From Snodgrassella alvi wkB2 (GTDB lineage Bacteria; Pseudomonadota; Gammaproteobacteria; Burkholderiales; Neisseriaceae): a stretch of 64,000 nucleotides of DNA. Under the pieces are notes generated by a model. It was not told the DNA's origin, searched no databases, and saw only the letters and a list, made by a program, of their open reading frames with translations. The stretch is taken from positions 2,463,979 to 2,527,978 of the forward strand of contig NZ_CP007446.1 in assembly GCF_000600005.1 (NCBI RefSeq), written 5' to 3'. Both the position numbers and the translations under genes were made by a program. Positions 17,331 through 26,013 of the stretch are shown in pieces; within the stretch, counting starts at the first letter, position 1; every line of letters starts with the position of its first letter.

Positions 17331-18443
17331 ATGTCTAATAAGCAAGAAACCAGTACTACAGTAGCCAAGATACCGATTAAAAATATTTGGTTATTGTTAC
17401 TTTATGCTTCTAATTTATATCGGAGTCTGGGTAAACAGCAACGGATTCAATTGGAAAATAATCCTGAAGATCTGATTAAGCTGGCTGCCAAATTGTATTG
17501 TGATGTTACTGAAAAACTCATGCGATCATTATCCTGCGGATATATACAACAGACGCAAATACTGAATCGTGTCAGAGGAAAAATAGATATTCTTGCTACA
17601 GTACGACAGCATTTACTGGAAAAAGGCAGAATACAATGTCAGTTTGAGGTTTTAACTATTGATACACCAAAAAACCGCTATATTCATGCAGCCGCTCACA
17701 CTTTATTGCCTCTGATAGAGGATGAAAAATTAAAAATCCGATGTCAGAAAATTATCAGCCACTTTAATACACTGAAAATAGGCCAGTCAACTCATTATGA
17801 TTTCAAAGCCGACTATTTTGATCGGTCCGGCACACAGGATAGATATTTACTCACCTTATGCCGTCTTATTTTTAAGATGGCTATTCCTACAGAACAGGCC
17901 GGTGTGCAGTCAGCCGAACAAATTAATAAAACTGATACTTGGTTACGGCAATTATTTGAAAAGGCTACAATAGGCTTTGCCCGGGTTAATCTGCCTGCCA
18001 GCAGATGGAAAATCAGTTCCGGCAAACAGTTATCCTGGCAGCAGGAGTCTGCAAGTAACCATATAAATAAATTTCTGCCCGATATGCAAACAGATTTAAT
18101 TATTGAACACACTGCCTGTCAGCATCGTATGATTATCGATACAAAATGTACCTCTATTGTTCGACAATCACGTTCTAAAAAGGATAAGTTTAAAAGTGAA
18201 CATATTTATCAGCTTTATGCCTACCTGAGAAGTCAGGAAAACACTACTGATGCCCCATCTTGTCATGCAACCGGGATGTTACTGTATCCGGCTATTGATG
18301 AGAACATAAATGAACATGTCATTATTCAAAACCACACAATCAGATTTTCTACCATCAATTTACAGGAAGATTCCAAACTAATCAGAAAAAATCTTCTGCG
18401 TTTATTAAGTCAGTGTAATTGTATACCTACCAATAATAAATAA
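17331..18443 (+). CDS. mcrC: McrC-like restriction endonuclease subunit
   Basis: A 370-residue partner of McrB. The N-terminal part has the McrC feature LLLLYASNLYRSLG and a helical region with VRGKIDI. The C-terminal part carries the PD-(D/E)xK nuclease core: an aspartate in MQTDLII at about residue 254, then IIDTK with the aspartate and lysine near residues 269-271, followed by HIYQLYAYL. The spacing agrees with the catalytic residues of E. coli McrC. No terminator is obvious in the short gap to the convergent gene downstream. The active-site residues look intact, so the system could be functional. Confidence 0.9.
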   Translation: MSNKQETSTTVAKIPIKNIWLLLLYASNLYRSLGKQQRIQLENNPEDLIKLAAKLYCDVTEKLMRSLSCGYIQQTQILNRVRGKIDILATVRQHLLEKGRIQCQFEVLTIDTPKNRYIHAAAHTLLPLIEDEKLKIRCQKIISHFNTLKIGQSTHYDFKADYFDRSGTQDRYLLTLCRLIFKMAIPTEQAGVQSAEQINKTDTWLRQLFEKATIGFARVNLPASRWKISSGKQLSWQQESASNHINKFLPDMQTDLIIEHTACQHRMIIDTKCTSIVRQSRSKKDKFKSEHIYQLYAYLRSQENTTDAPSCHATGMLLYPAIDENINEHVIIQNHTIRFSTINLQEDSKLIRKNLLRLLSQCNCIPTNNK

Positions 18444-18477
18444 TTTAGATTATCTACCCTGATTACCTATCCGCCAA

Positions 18478-19011
18478 TCACGTATTTTTTGGATATACCT
18501 GAATAAGAGCAGCCAGTTTTTCTACTAATTCTTTCCAGTTACTATCTTTTACCAGTAAAAAACCTTCTTTATTAACCTTTTCACCTTGTTTCAACATTTT
18601 TTTCTGATTAATTACCCATGCTCTATAATCAGAAGGAATCTGTACCAAGTCCAGATGTGCTGCTAACACTTCTCTTGACTCAGGATTAACCGGCTTGGCC
18701 AGATACCAGGTAAATCTGTCTTCAATACAAACCAGTCTGGTTAAGTCCAACTCTAAAATATAATCACCGCGTGAGTTAAATAAAATAACGTAAAACGGCT
18801 GTCCATTATTCCAGGAAGTATAACGAATAGAAGACTGATCAGGAAAAGTTAGTTGCTGATAACAACCATCTACACTGTCTACGGCCTCCTCATCAACTTC
18901 TTCTAACTCCGCTTTTTCAAAAAAATCAGCCAGATACTCCATGATATCGAAACCAAACTTCTGATGTTGTTTGAATAAGTTGTTGTTTAATCTAGTTTCA
19001 TTTTCGGCCAT
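18478..19011 (-). CDS. Conserved-looking acidic protein of unknown function
   Basis: About 177 residues from the ATG at 19011, which has GGAG 6 nt upstream; an in-frame GTG at 19023 is less likely. The N-terminal third is acidic (EKAELEEVDEEAVDSVDG) and the middle looks beta-rich (SIRYTSWNNGQPFYVILFN, YILELDLTRLV). There is no signal peptide or membrane segment. I do not recognise the family. It converges on mcrC with only 34 bp between the stops, so it might be part of the same accessory insertion or simply its right-hand neighbour. Confidence 0.7.
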   Translation of the reverse strand: MAENETRLNNNLFKQHQKFGFDIMEYLADFFEKAELEEVDEEAVDSVDGCYQQLTFPDQSSIRYTSWNNGQPFYVILFNSRGDYILELDLTRLVCIEDRFTWYLAKPVNPESREVLAAHLDLVQIPSDYRAWVINQKKMLKQGEKVNKEGFLLVKDSNWKELVEKLAALIQVYPKNT

Positions 19012-19183
19012 TTGTATCTCCACTTTAATAATTAGCTGCTTTATTAATTTATTTTACTATCAATAAATTTGTATGGTAAGACTAATTGAGTCTTATAGTA
19101 TTTTTGATGCATTCTGCTCAATGTTCCGGCTGCTATTTCTATAATTATACTTTCTCGAAAACATCAGTTTATACTGAAATAGT

Positions 19184-19219
19184 AAAAAGCCGTCTATTCA
19201 TTCTTATAGCCGGCTTTTA
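19184..19219 (-). terminator. Terminator after ftsY
   Basis: The arms AAAAGCCG (19185-19192) and CGGCTTTT (19211-19218) are strengthened by an inner CTAT/ATAG pairing. On the minus strand the hairpin is followed by TTTTT. It lies just past the ftsY stop at 19232. Confidence 0.75.
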
Positions 19220-19231
19220 TCTGACATTTTA

Positions 19232-20527
19232 TTATTCATCCTCAATTAATGCATCTACAAATGCTCGGGCATCAAACGGGCGTAAATCATCAATACCTTC
19301 ACCTACGCCGATAAAGCGTACCGGAACCGGTCGCTTGGCTGCCAGTGCCGCGAGAATACCGCCTTTGGCTGTACCATCCAGTTTGGAAACAATCAGACCA
19401 GTTAATCCGAGCGCATCATCAAAGGCTACAACCTGATTGATGGCATTCTGACCCACATTGGCATCCAGTACCAGCATGACTTCATGCGGAGCATCAGGCA
19501 AGGATTTTTGCAGGACGCGTTTTACTTTTTTGATTTCTTCCATCAGATGCAGCTGAGTAGGCAGGCGACCGGCAGTGTCTGCCAGTACCACATCAATACC
19601 GCGTGCTTTGGCCGCCTCCAGAGCATCATAACAGACTGCTGCTGAATCGCCGGAAGCCTGAGCAATCACGGTGACATTATTGCGCTCACCCCATTGCTGC
19701 AATTGTTCGCGGGCTGCTGCACGAAAGGTATCACCGGCAGCCAGCAGCACGCTTTTACCCTGACTTTGAAAATATTTCGCCAGTTTACCGATACTGGTAG
19801 TTTTACCGGCACCGTTCACACCAGCCATCATAATCACAAAGGGCTTTTTATCATCCGGTAAAATCAGTGGCTGATCCAGTGGCAACAGTAATTCATACAG
19901 GGCTTCTTTCAGAGCACTGCGCAGCTCATCTCCGTTTTTCAGCCCTTTCAGGGTAACCCGCTGACGCACCTGCGCCAGCAGTTTTTCTGTGGCTTCAATT
20001 CCCATATCACTGGTAAGCAATACGGTTTCCAGTTCTTCATACAAATCTTCGTCGATTTTACCGCCGCCAAACACTGAAGCCAGAGATTTGGCCATTTGAT
20101 TGCGGGATTTGCTCAGCCCCTGTTTTAGCCGTGCAGTCCAGCTCAGTTTAGCCGGTTTTTCTGTCTGCTCACTCACTGTATCCGGCTCAGCAGCTATCAC
20201 AACTGTGTTTTCAGTAGCGACAGGTGTCTGAACTGATGAGGCAGTATCGTCTGTTACAGCAATGGCTGCCGGTTCATCTACTGCTGTGGGTACAATAATA
20301 TCTTGTTCCGTTTCGGCCTGAGGTTGAACAGAAGCGGTGTCGGCCTGCTCAGTTTTTTCTGCAACAGGATCACTGATAGCCGGTTCAGGCTGCGGTATTA
20401 CTTCAGCCTGAGCAGAATCATCAGCTATATTCTGTAATTGTTCTGAGTTTTCCTGCTGGTGAGGGGCCGGTACGGGCTGTTCAGCAACTGGCTCAGTATT
20501 TTTTTTTCGTTTAAAAAATCCAAACAT
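19232..20527 (-). CDS. ftsY: Signal recognition particle receptor FtsY
   Basis: FtsY is the membrane-associated GTPase that receives SRP-ribosome complexes and hands them to the translocon. The 431-residue protein has an acidic, low-complexity N-terminal A domain (about residues 1-130, rich in E, Q, P, A) and a C-terminal NG domain. GTPase motifs seen are GVNGAGKTTSIGKLA (from about residue 235), LLAAGDTFRAAAREQL, DTAGR and SKLDGTAKGG. The start is supported by CAGGAAAGCCC before the ATG. The extended A domain is as expected for proteobacteria. Confidence 0.97.
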   Translation of the reverse strand: MFGFFKRKKNTEPVAEQPVPAPHQQENSEQLQNIADDSAQAEVIPQPEPAISDPVAEKTEQADTASVQPQAETEQDIIVPTAVDEPAAIAVTDDTASSVQTPVATENTVVIAAEPDTVSEQTEKPAKLSWTARLKQGLSKSRNQMAKSLASVFGGGKIDEDLYEELETVLLTSDMGIEATEKLLAQVRQRVTLKGLKNGDELRSALKEALYELLLPLDQPLILPDDKKPFVIMMAGVNGAGKTTSIGKLAKYFQSQGKSVLLAAGDTFRAAAREQLQQWGERNNVTVIAQASGDSAAVCYDALEAAKARGIDVVLADTAGRLPTQLHLMEEIKKVKRVLQKSLPDAPHEVMLVLDANVGQNAINQVVAFDDALGLTGLIVSKLDGTAKGGILAALAAKRPVPVRFIGVGEGIDDLRPFDARAFVDALIEDE

Positions 20528-20742
20528 GGGCTTTCCTGAATACGATATGAGGCCAAAGCTGAATCACAACCGATCTTTGGCATTGGAATAATTGTGCTAT
20601 TGTAGCTTACAGAGGTTTATTTGATAATGTGCTGCGATACTATTATTTATTTTATTCAGATAGTTTTGCCTTAAAGTACTTCTGTACAGGTTAAAAATCA
20701 GACAGAACAAACTGGGCTGGCTGCGTATTTACAGCTCTGAAT

Positions 20743-21357
20743 TTACACCACCACATAGTTATGATTAATAACAACAATAGCCTGAGAGTTATTAAAAGTT
20801 ACCAAATTCAAACGTTTACTATATTCTGCATAGGTTTGCCGGGCTGACTGGACAAAAGGTTCATCAATATAATGCGGCAGAGGATAAAAATCGATGCAAT
20901 TTAAACCTGTATAATTGTTCAGTTCCGGAGCCAGGCTGCTGTCATCCATTATTTTATTATATTCTATGTCTGCTGCCAGAATAATTGCACCGGCAGATTC
21001 CCCAATATAAACGCAGCCTTCAGCAATTCTTTGAGCAAGCAGCCGGTCAAGATTTTTTCTTTTCAGTTCCTGCAATAAATAAAATGTATTACCGCCGGTT
21101 ATGCAAATAATTTCTGCTGCCGAAAAAGCTGTATGGCACTGGCGGATATCCGCTGTGGCGATATCCAGTAAATCAAGTTTCAATCCAAGCTGTGTTAATA
21201 CTGATTTACCTTCATCTATATATTTTGTGTAGCCTTCAACATTACCGGCTGTAGGGATAAACAGGACACGTTTGCTGTTAATTTTATTGTTCTGCATAAA
21301 ATCGGCAAGCTTCTGACCGGTTCCGGCAATGTAAGATGTTAAAAAAATTGTTTGCAT
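20743..21357 (-). CDS. Peptidase S51 (dipeptidase E-like) family protein
   Basis: About 204 residues from the ATG at 21357. The family has a class I glutamine-amidotransferase-like fold with a nucleophilic serine; here it is in IGESAGAI. Also visible are an early FIPTAGN stretch, ICITGGNTFYLLQEL and the PLPHYID region that in dipeptidase E-type enzymes carries the catalytic histidine. Family members cleave Asp-X dipeptides or similar small substrates in the cytoplasm. A longer frame would need a GTG at 21396, which would nearly abut the upstream gene; the ATG fits the family N-terminus (QTIFLTSY) better. It is probably co-transcribed with the nucleotidase gene upstream. Confidence 0.85.
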   Translation of the reverse strand: MQTIFLTSYIAGTGQKLADFMQNNKINSKRVLFIPTAGNVEGYTKYIDEGKSVLTQLGLKLDLLDIATADIRQCHTAFSAAEIICITGGNTFYLLQELKRKNLDRLLAQRIAEGCVYIGESAGAIILAADIEYNKIMDDSSLAPELNNYTGLNCIDFYPLPHYIDEPFVQSARQTYAEYSKRLNLVTFNNSQAIVVINHNYVVV

Positions 21358-21401
21358 TGTAGTTTCCAGCCTCTCTGTTTTATATAGTCCGGTCACCGAA
21401 C

Positions 21402-21953
21402 TTAATTATTTAGTAATTCAGACCATGTTTCCGGTTGTTCCCAGTTTATCCGATACAATTCAGTCTGATGCCGATTATAGGGCTGATCATAAATCCAGTG
21501 TTGCCATTGCGGCACCAGACTGCCGCTTATCTGAGGTTTATCATCAATCAGAATATCGCCGCGCACCCAGGTTTTATCTTTGGTCAGAATTATGCGCTGC
21601 ATCCAGTCTTCACCCAGATGCTGGCATACCCAGTCAAATTTTTCGGATACACAATAGTGATAATCCTGTATAGGCGAGGTACAAATACGCACATCATGGC
21701 CGGCCTCCAGCAGGCGCTTAGCTGCTGAAATACCATGCTGCATAGGCGGTAATGAAGCAAAAAAACCTTTACTGCTATAAATTTGCGCCAGTTGCCGGTG
21801 AAATTCGGGAGCCATATCATCACGCAGGTAAAAATGTCTGCGTTCTTTGAGAGGCAGCGGTTGCTGATAGGTTTGCTGCCATAGTTGTCTTACTCCCTGC
21901 TCAAAGTCGGCCAGAACACCATCCTGATCAAGCAAAATCAATTTAGATGCCAT
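21402..21953 (-). CDS. NT5C-type 5'(3')-deoxyribonucleotidase
   Basis: A 183-residue HAD-superfamily phosphatase. Motif I is the LDQDGVLADF stretch near residues 8-17, whose two aspartates act as nucleophile and acid/base. Motif II is probably the CTSP stretch, and motif III/IV includes LTKDKTWVRGDILIDDKP, ending in the DD pair that binds magnesium. The family dephosphorylates pyrimidine deoxynucleotides in the cytoplasm. The start has GGGAA upstream. The downstream S51 peptidase gene follows 44 bp later, so they are likely one operon. Confidence 0.88.
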   Translation of the reverse strand: MASKLILLDQDGVLADFEQGVRQLWQQTYQQPLPLKERRHFYLRDDMAPEFHRQLAQIYSSKGFFASLPPMQHGISAAKRLLEAGHDVRICTSPIQDYHYCVSEKFDWVCQHLGEDWMQRIILTKDKTWVRGDILIDDKPQISGSLVPQWQHWIYDQPYNRHQTELYRINWEQPETWSELLNN

Positions 21954-21996
21954 ACAAATTCCCGTGGTGGCGTATATGATTATAAAGCAAATTAAT

Positions 21997-22578
21997 TTAT
22001 AGCATGTTTTTTAAAGCCAGCCGTACACCTTCACTGACATCCGTACCTGCCGGTATATTTTTACAGGCAGTACGGGCTTCTTTATCGGTATAGCCTAAAG
22101 CAAGCAATGTATTAATAATATCTTCGTTATTGCCGGCTGTATTCTGTGTAAACAAACCGGTAGCATCATCACTGGCGGCGGCAAGTTTGCCACGCAATTC
22201 CAGTACCATGCGTTCGGCGGTTTTTTTACCGATGCCTGGTGCAGCTGTCAGACGTTTAATATCTTCAGTAGCAATAGCAGCAGCCAGCTCCTCACTGGTC
22301 AGTGCGGATAAAATACCCAGAGCACTTTTGGCTCCGATACCGCTTACCTTTACTAATGCACGGAATGTTTCCCGTTCTTCGCGGGAGCCGAAACCAAATA
22401 GCAGATGAGCATCTTCACGCACGACCAGCTGAGTATACAGTGCAGTTTCTTCACCTGCGGCCGGTAAAGTATAAAAGGTTTGCATGGAAACCTGAGCTTC
22501 ATAGCCTACGCCATGAACATCCAGTACCACTACCGGCGGATTTTTTTCCAATATGATTCCGCGTAAACGGCTAATCAT
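21997..22578 (-). CDS. ruvA: Holliday junction branch migration protein RuvA
   Basis: RuvA binds four-way DNA junctions as a tetramer and loads RuvB. The 193-residue length is normal. The N-terminal OB-fold domain starts [15 protein letters not shown]. Tandem helix-hairpin-helix motifs lie in [16 protein letters not shown] and [16 protein letters not shown]. The C-terminal UBA-like domain that contacts RuvB ends [11 protein letters not shown]. ruvB and ruvC are not adjacent, which is common in Neisseriaceae. The ATG is preceded by GGGAAGGGAATATC. Confidence 0.97.
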   Translation of the reverse strand: MISRLRGIILEKNPPVVVLDVHGVGYEAQVSMQTFYTLPAAGEETALYTQLVVREDAHLLFGFGSREERETFRALVKVSGIGAKSALGILSALTSEELAAAIATEDIKRLTAAPGIGKKTAERMVLELRGKLAAASDDATGLFTQNTAGNNEDIINTLLALGYTDKEARTACKNIPAGTDVSEGVRLALKNML

Positions 22579-22607
22579 GATATTCCCTTCCCAACAGCCA
22601 GATATAT

Positions 22608-22638
22608 AAAAGCCCGTGCATCATATCACGGGCTTTTT
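22608..22638 (-). terminator. Terminator between rlpA and ruvA
   Basis: The arms AAAAGCCCGTG (22608-22618) and CACGGGCTTTT (22627-22637) form a perfect 11-bp stem. It lies after the rlpA stop and before ruvA on the minus strand, so ruvA probably has its own promoter. Read in the plus direction it also has a T run and could act both ways. Confidence 0.8.
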
Positions 22639-22655
22639 TCTGAGCTTGAGCAATT

Positions 22656-23405
22656 TTACAATACAGTCAGCATTGATTTTTTGGCCTCATCGGCACGCTG
22701 CTGCTGTTTAAACGGACCCATGCGGACAACATAGCTGTTTTGAACTTTCACAAGCTTAGCCTGCTGTTCGCTTCCTGCACTCTGTAAATGACGTGAAGTG
22801 GTTTTCAGATATTTCTGAGCCTGCTCCTTACTGTCAAATTTCTGCAGATCCACGTAAATATTACCACTGGTACCTGCCGGTTGCAGACGCTCTCCGGGCA
22901 GAATCTGCTCTACCCGTACCTGAGCAGTACCGGCACGTACAAACCCTAACTGCTGTGCGGCAGCATAGGACACATCCATTACCCGGTTAGCATGAAAGGG
23001 ACCGCGATCATTAATACGTACAACCACTGTCTTTCCATTGGACAGGTTGGTTACCCGTGCATAACTGGGGATAGGTAAAGTCGGATGGGCGGCTGTCAGC
23101 ATCTGGCTGTCAAAGCGCTCGCCTGATGAAGTTTTACGGCCATGAAAATTTTTGCCATAGTAGGAAGCTTTACCTACCTGACTGAAACTGGCCACTTTTT
23201 GTAGCGGATAATAACGTTTGCCCGCTACCTGATAGCTAAGATTAGCTGTTTTATGCAGATGCTCTGCGGGTACTACTGTAAGATTAGATACTGATTTTTT
23301 GGGATGATAAACTGGTGCAGACAAATTACCTGATGGTCCGGCATATGCCGCACTCAATCCAAGTACCATGGCAACACTAATAAATAACAATTTAATTCTG
23401 ATCAA
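22656..23405 (-). CDS. rlpA: RlpA-family septal ring lytic transglycosylase
   Basis: RlpA cleaves peptidoglycan strands lacking stem peptides and acts at the septum. The double-psi beta-barrel domain is recognised by VGKASYYGKNFHGRKTSSGE, MLTAAHPTLP and VVRINDRGPFHANRVMDVS, including the catalytic-type aspartate. A SPOR domain (peptidoglycan binding) fills the C-terminus (IYVDLQKFDSKEQAQKYL to the end). I choose a TTG start at 23405: it places a proper signal peptide (IRIKLLFISVAMVLGLSAAYA) at the N-terminus and has GGAA 7 nt upstream. The in-frame ATG at 23480 would add 25 non-signal residues. Confidence 0.9.
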   Translation of the reverse strand: MIRIKLLFISVAMVLGLSAAYAGPSGNLSAPVYHPKKSVSNLTVVPAEHLHKTANLSYQVAGKRYYPLQKVASFSQVGKASYYGKNFHGRKTSSGERFDSQMLTAAHPTLPIPSYARVTNLSNGKTVVVRINDRGPFHANRVMDVSYAAAQQLGFVRAGTAQVRVEQILPGERLQPAGTSGNIYVDLQKFDSKEQAQKYLKTTSRHLQSAGSEQQAKLVKVQNSYVVRMGPFKQQQRADEAKKSMLTVL

Positions 23406-23731
23406 ACCGTATTTCCGTTTCTTTGAGTAAAAGACGCAAAAACCAGACACGCAATTACCATTTGCGGGTAAACAATACATAGTCCGGTAAAGACTGAATT
23501 TCTACTAAGACAGCAAAAAACAGTGGCAGCCACTTAAAATGTGGCAGAAGAGGCTGGTGCCTCAATTGGCAAGAACAAACACCGGCTGTGATTAAAACAG
23601 CACACTGGCGGGTTCTGAAAATCGCTTACTAACCGGCAAAATCGCCTTGGTTGTAATGCAGTTAACAATTGAATCAGGTATTTAACTGGGCGACACTATG
23701 CCAAACAGACTTCAGTCTGTCAAAGATTTTT

Positions 23732-24442
23732 TCATTCCGGATGTGCGAGTGTCCAGACATAAACCTGCGCAACACCTGATTTCTTAAGGGTCTGAGCCAA
23801 TTCGAAAATTGTTGCGCCGGTGGTCACAACATCATCTATTAACAACAAGTTACGTTTTTTAACTGCGCTATTAAGGCGAAATACACCGCGTACATTATGC
23901 AAACGTGCTGATTTTTTTAAAGTTGATTGCGGTGGCCGGTGACAACGCTCTATCCAGTCTGGTGTCACTACCGGCAAGGTATAGTGCCTGGCAATGATTG
24001 CAGCCAGTAACTGGCTCTGATTGAAACCACGCTCAAACAGGCGCCTGCGGCTCAGCGGCATAGCCAGTACAGCATCTATTTTTACCTTCTCCAGCCACTG
24101 CGGCGGCTGTGCCAGCATCAGTGCTGCCAGCGTATCCAGTAAAGCAAGCTGCCGCTGATGCTTAAATGCACGCAGCATTTGCTGTAATGGTGCAGCATAA
24201 CGGTAACTGGCATATAAGGTTGTAAAAGGCCACTTCTGGCCGCACTGTTCACACACTCCGGCTGTCAGCCCGCCGGCACGGCAACGCAGACAGATATCAG
24301 TATCAGAACGCCGCAAAGCAGCCATATCCTGCCTGCATGACCGGCACAAACCTGAGACATCCGCACAATCGTGGCATAATAAACAGTGCGGTGCGCCGAT
24401 GCAGGCGTGCCAGAATGAAGTAAGCAATGAAGTTATACTCAT
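23732..24442 (-). CDS. comF: ComF/GntX-family phosphoribosyltransferase-like protein
   Basis: About 236 residues from the ATG at 24442, the family's usual size. The N-terminus has the double zinc ribbon (CLLCHDC, CRSC, CLRC, CEQC cysteine pairs, first 75 residues). The C-terminal phosphoribosyltransferase domain has the FERGFNQSQLLA stretch and the PRPP-binding LLIDDVVTTGATI. ComF proteins act in uptake of DNA during transformation. The start codon overlaps that of the divergent bioH by two bases in CATG (24440-24443); GAAGG lies 8-9 nt upstream of the comF ATG. The gntX-bioH divergent pair is also known in E. coli, so the arrangement is old. Confidence 0.92.
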   Translation of the reverse strand: MSITSLLTSFWHACIGAPHCLLCHDCADVSGLCRSCRQDMAALRRSDTDICLRCRAGGLTAGVCEQCGQKWPFTTLYASYRYAAPLQQMLRAFKHQRQLALLDTLAALMLAQPPQWLEKVKIDAVLAMPLSRRRLFERGFNQSQLLAAIIARHYTLPVVTPDWIERCHRPPQSTLKKSARLHNVRGVFRLNSAVKKRNLLLIDDVVTTGATIFELAQTLKKSGVAQVYVWTLAHPE

Positions 24443-25193
24443 GATCACACCTTCGCAAACGTTATTGATACATGGCTGGGGCGCTAACCACCATATATTC
24501 GACCTTTTACAAGCATATCTGCCAGCCCCATGGCAACAAAACTGGTATACCCCGGACCTGCCCGGGCATGGCTGTGCACCGTTTAACGGCAATTTCAGTA
24601 TAGACAGTATTGCAGACCAGCTGGCCGCACAGCTTATGGCTCCTGCACATCTGCTTGGCTGGTCACTGGGCGGGATGGTGGCACTGACTCTGGCTGCCCG
24701 CTATCCGGAGAAAGTAGCCACACTGTGTCTGACTGCCAGTCTGGTCAGACTATTGGCCGACAGCGATTATCCGCAAGGGCTGAAACGTACCAGCCTCAAT
24801 ATTATGGCCGATAAATTTCGTGAAGATTATCCCAAATACATGCAGCAGTTTCTACAATTACAGATGCTGTATGCAGACACTTCAGCACAAGCCAGTGTTA
24901 ACAGCCTGATACCGGCTATCTGTCAGTATGGACCGCCTGCTGCTCTTAACGCGGCTTTGCATGCGTTAGAACAGGCTGATTTACGCCCTTTACTCAGTAG
25001 CATAAACTGTCCGGTATTACTGGTTTATGGTGATCGCGATGCCATTACCCCGCCACGTATGGGTGAATACATTCATCAGCGGCTGCCGCAAAGCGAATGG
25101 TGCCTCCTGCCACAGGCTGCACATACACCGTTTTTAAGCCATCCTGATCAATTTGCCCGTGCACTGTGCCAATTTTGGGAGCGACACACATGA
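24441..25193 (+). CDS. bioH: Pimeloyl-ACP methyl ester esterase BioH
   Basis: BioH removes the methyl group from pimeloyl-ACP methyl ester, finishing the pimelate arm of biotin synthesis. The 250-residue alpha/beta hydrolase has the catalytic serine in LLGWSLGGMVAL, an aspartate in YGDRDAITPP and a histidine in QAAHTPFLSHP. I start at the ATG at 24441 (MITPSQTLLIHGWG) because the oxyanion-region motif HGWG then sits at the usual distance; an in-frame upstream ATG at 24399 would lie inside comF. The ribosome-binding site is weak. It overlaps bioC by 4 bp (ATGA), indicating translational coupling. Confidence 0.93.
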   Translation: MITPSQTLLIHGWGANHHIFDLLQAYLPAPWQQNWYTPDLPGHGCAPFNGNFSIDSIADQLAAQLMAPAHLLGWSLGGMVALTLAARYPEKVATLCLTASLVRLLADSDYPQGLKRTSLNIMADKFREDYPKYMQQFLQLQMLYADTSAQASVNSLIPAICQYGPPAALNAALHALEQADLRPLLSSINCPVLLVYGDRDAITPPRMGEYIHQRLPQSEWCLLPQAAHTPFLSHPDQFARALCQFWERHT

Positions 25194-25990
25194 CAACTCT
25201 GCCACACAAGCCAGACTGGTTTCTCCATGCACATCTGGCCGCTACGCTGGATGAACGTCTGTGTATTCTGAAACAACCGCCGGAACAGATTATCCTCGCA
25301 GCAGCAGACGGTGATGAAAGTTACCGTTTGCTCAGCATGCGTTATCCGCATGCGCATTTTCAGGAGTATGACAGTCGCGAGGCTTATTTACAGGCAGCAC
25401 AGATTATTCGCAAAGCCAAGCAAAACTGGTGGCAAAAACTCCACAGCAATCTGCCTGCACAAACCGTTTCCGACCAGCTTCCCGGCAACCAGTCTGCTGA
25501 TATGGTCTGGAGTAACCTTGGTCTGATTCACCAGAATGATCCCGTGGCTGTTATCAAAAACTGGGCCGGCGCTTTAAAACCGGATGGTTTGCTTTTTTTC
25601 AGCCACTTTGGTCCGGATACCCTGAAAGAAGTCATGACACTTTGGCGTACAGAGGGTATAGTAGTGAAAACACCGAATCTGATCGATATGCACGATCTTG
25701 GGGACATGTTGTTTCAGCACGGTTTTTATGATCCGGTAACAGACATGGATATGCTGACTCTGCAATACACCAATGCAGAGCGCTTTATTGATGACATGCG
25801 CACAGCCGGACTATGGCAAAGTCTGCAATTTAACAGTGAAATCGATGCAGTTCGTATTCTGGCTAATGCATGGCAGAGCAATGATATTCAAAATGTTACA
25901 CTTGAGCTGGTGTACGGACACGGTGTTAAAAAACAGGTACTGCCCGACAATACAGCACCAGTACAATTTTATCCCTCATCTACAATTTAG
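25190..25990 (+). CDS. bioC: BioC-like malonyl-ACP O-methyltransferase
   Basis: About 266 residues starting at the ATG that overlaps the bioH stop. BioC methylates malonyl-ACP to disguise it as a fatty acid primer at the start of pimelate synthesis. Evidence is the adjacency to bioH and a class I methyltransferase pattern in the second half: DMVWSNLGLIHQND, ALKPDGLLFFSHFGPDTLKEV and the BioC-typical DMHDLGDML. The glycine-rich SAM motif I is not visible; the corresponding region reads QIILAAADGDESYRL. Other Neisseriaceae BioC proteins may share this, so I keep the assignment but note the oddity. Confidence 0.82.
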   Translation: MTTLPHKPDWFLHAHLAATLDERLCILKQPPEQIILAAADGDESYRLLSMRYPHAHFQEYDSREAYLQAAQIIRKAKQNWWQKLHSNLPAQTVSDQLPGNQSADMVWSNLGLIHQNDPVAVIKNWAGALKPDGLLFFSHFGPDTLKEVMTLWRTEGIVVKTPNLIDMHDLGDMLFQHGFYDPVTDMDMLTLQYTNAERFIDDMRTAGLWQSLQFNSEIDAVRILANAWQSNDIQNVTLELVYGHGVKKQVLPDNTAPVQFYPSSTI

Positions 25991-26013
25991 AATCCGAACA
26001 TTATTAATATAAT

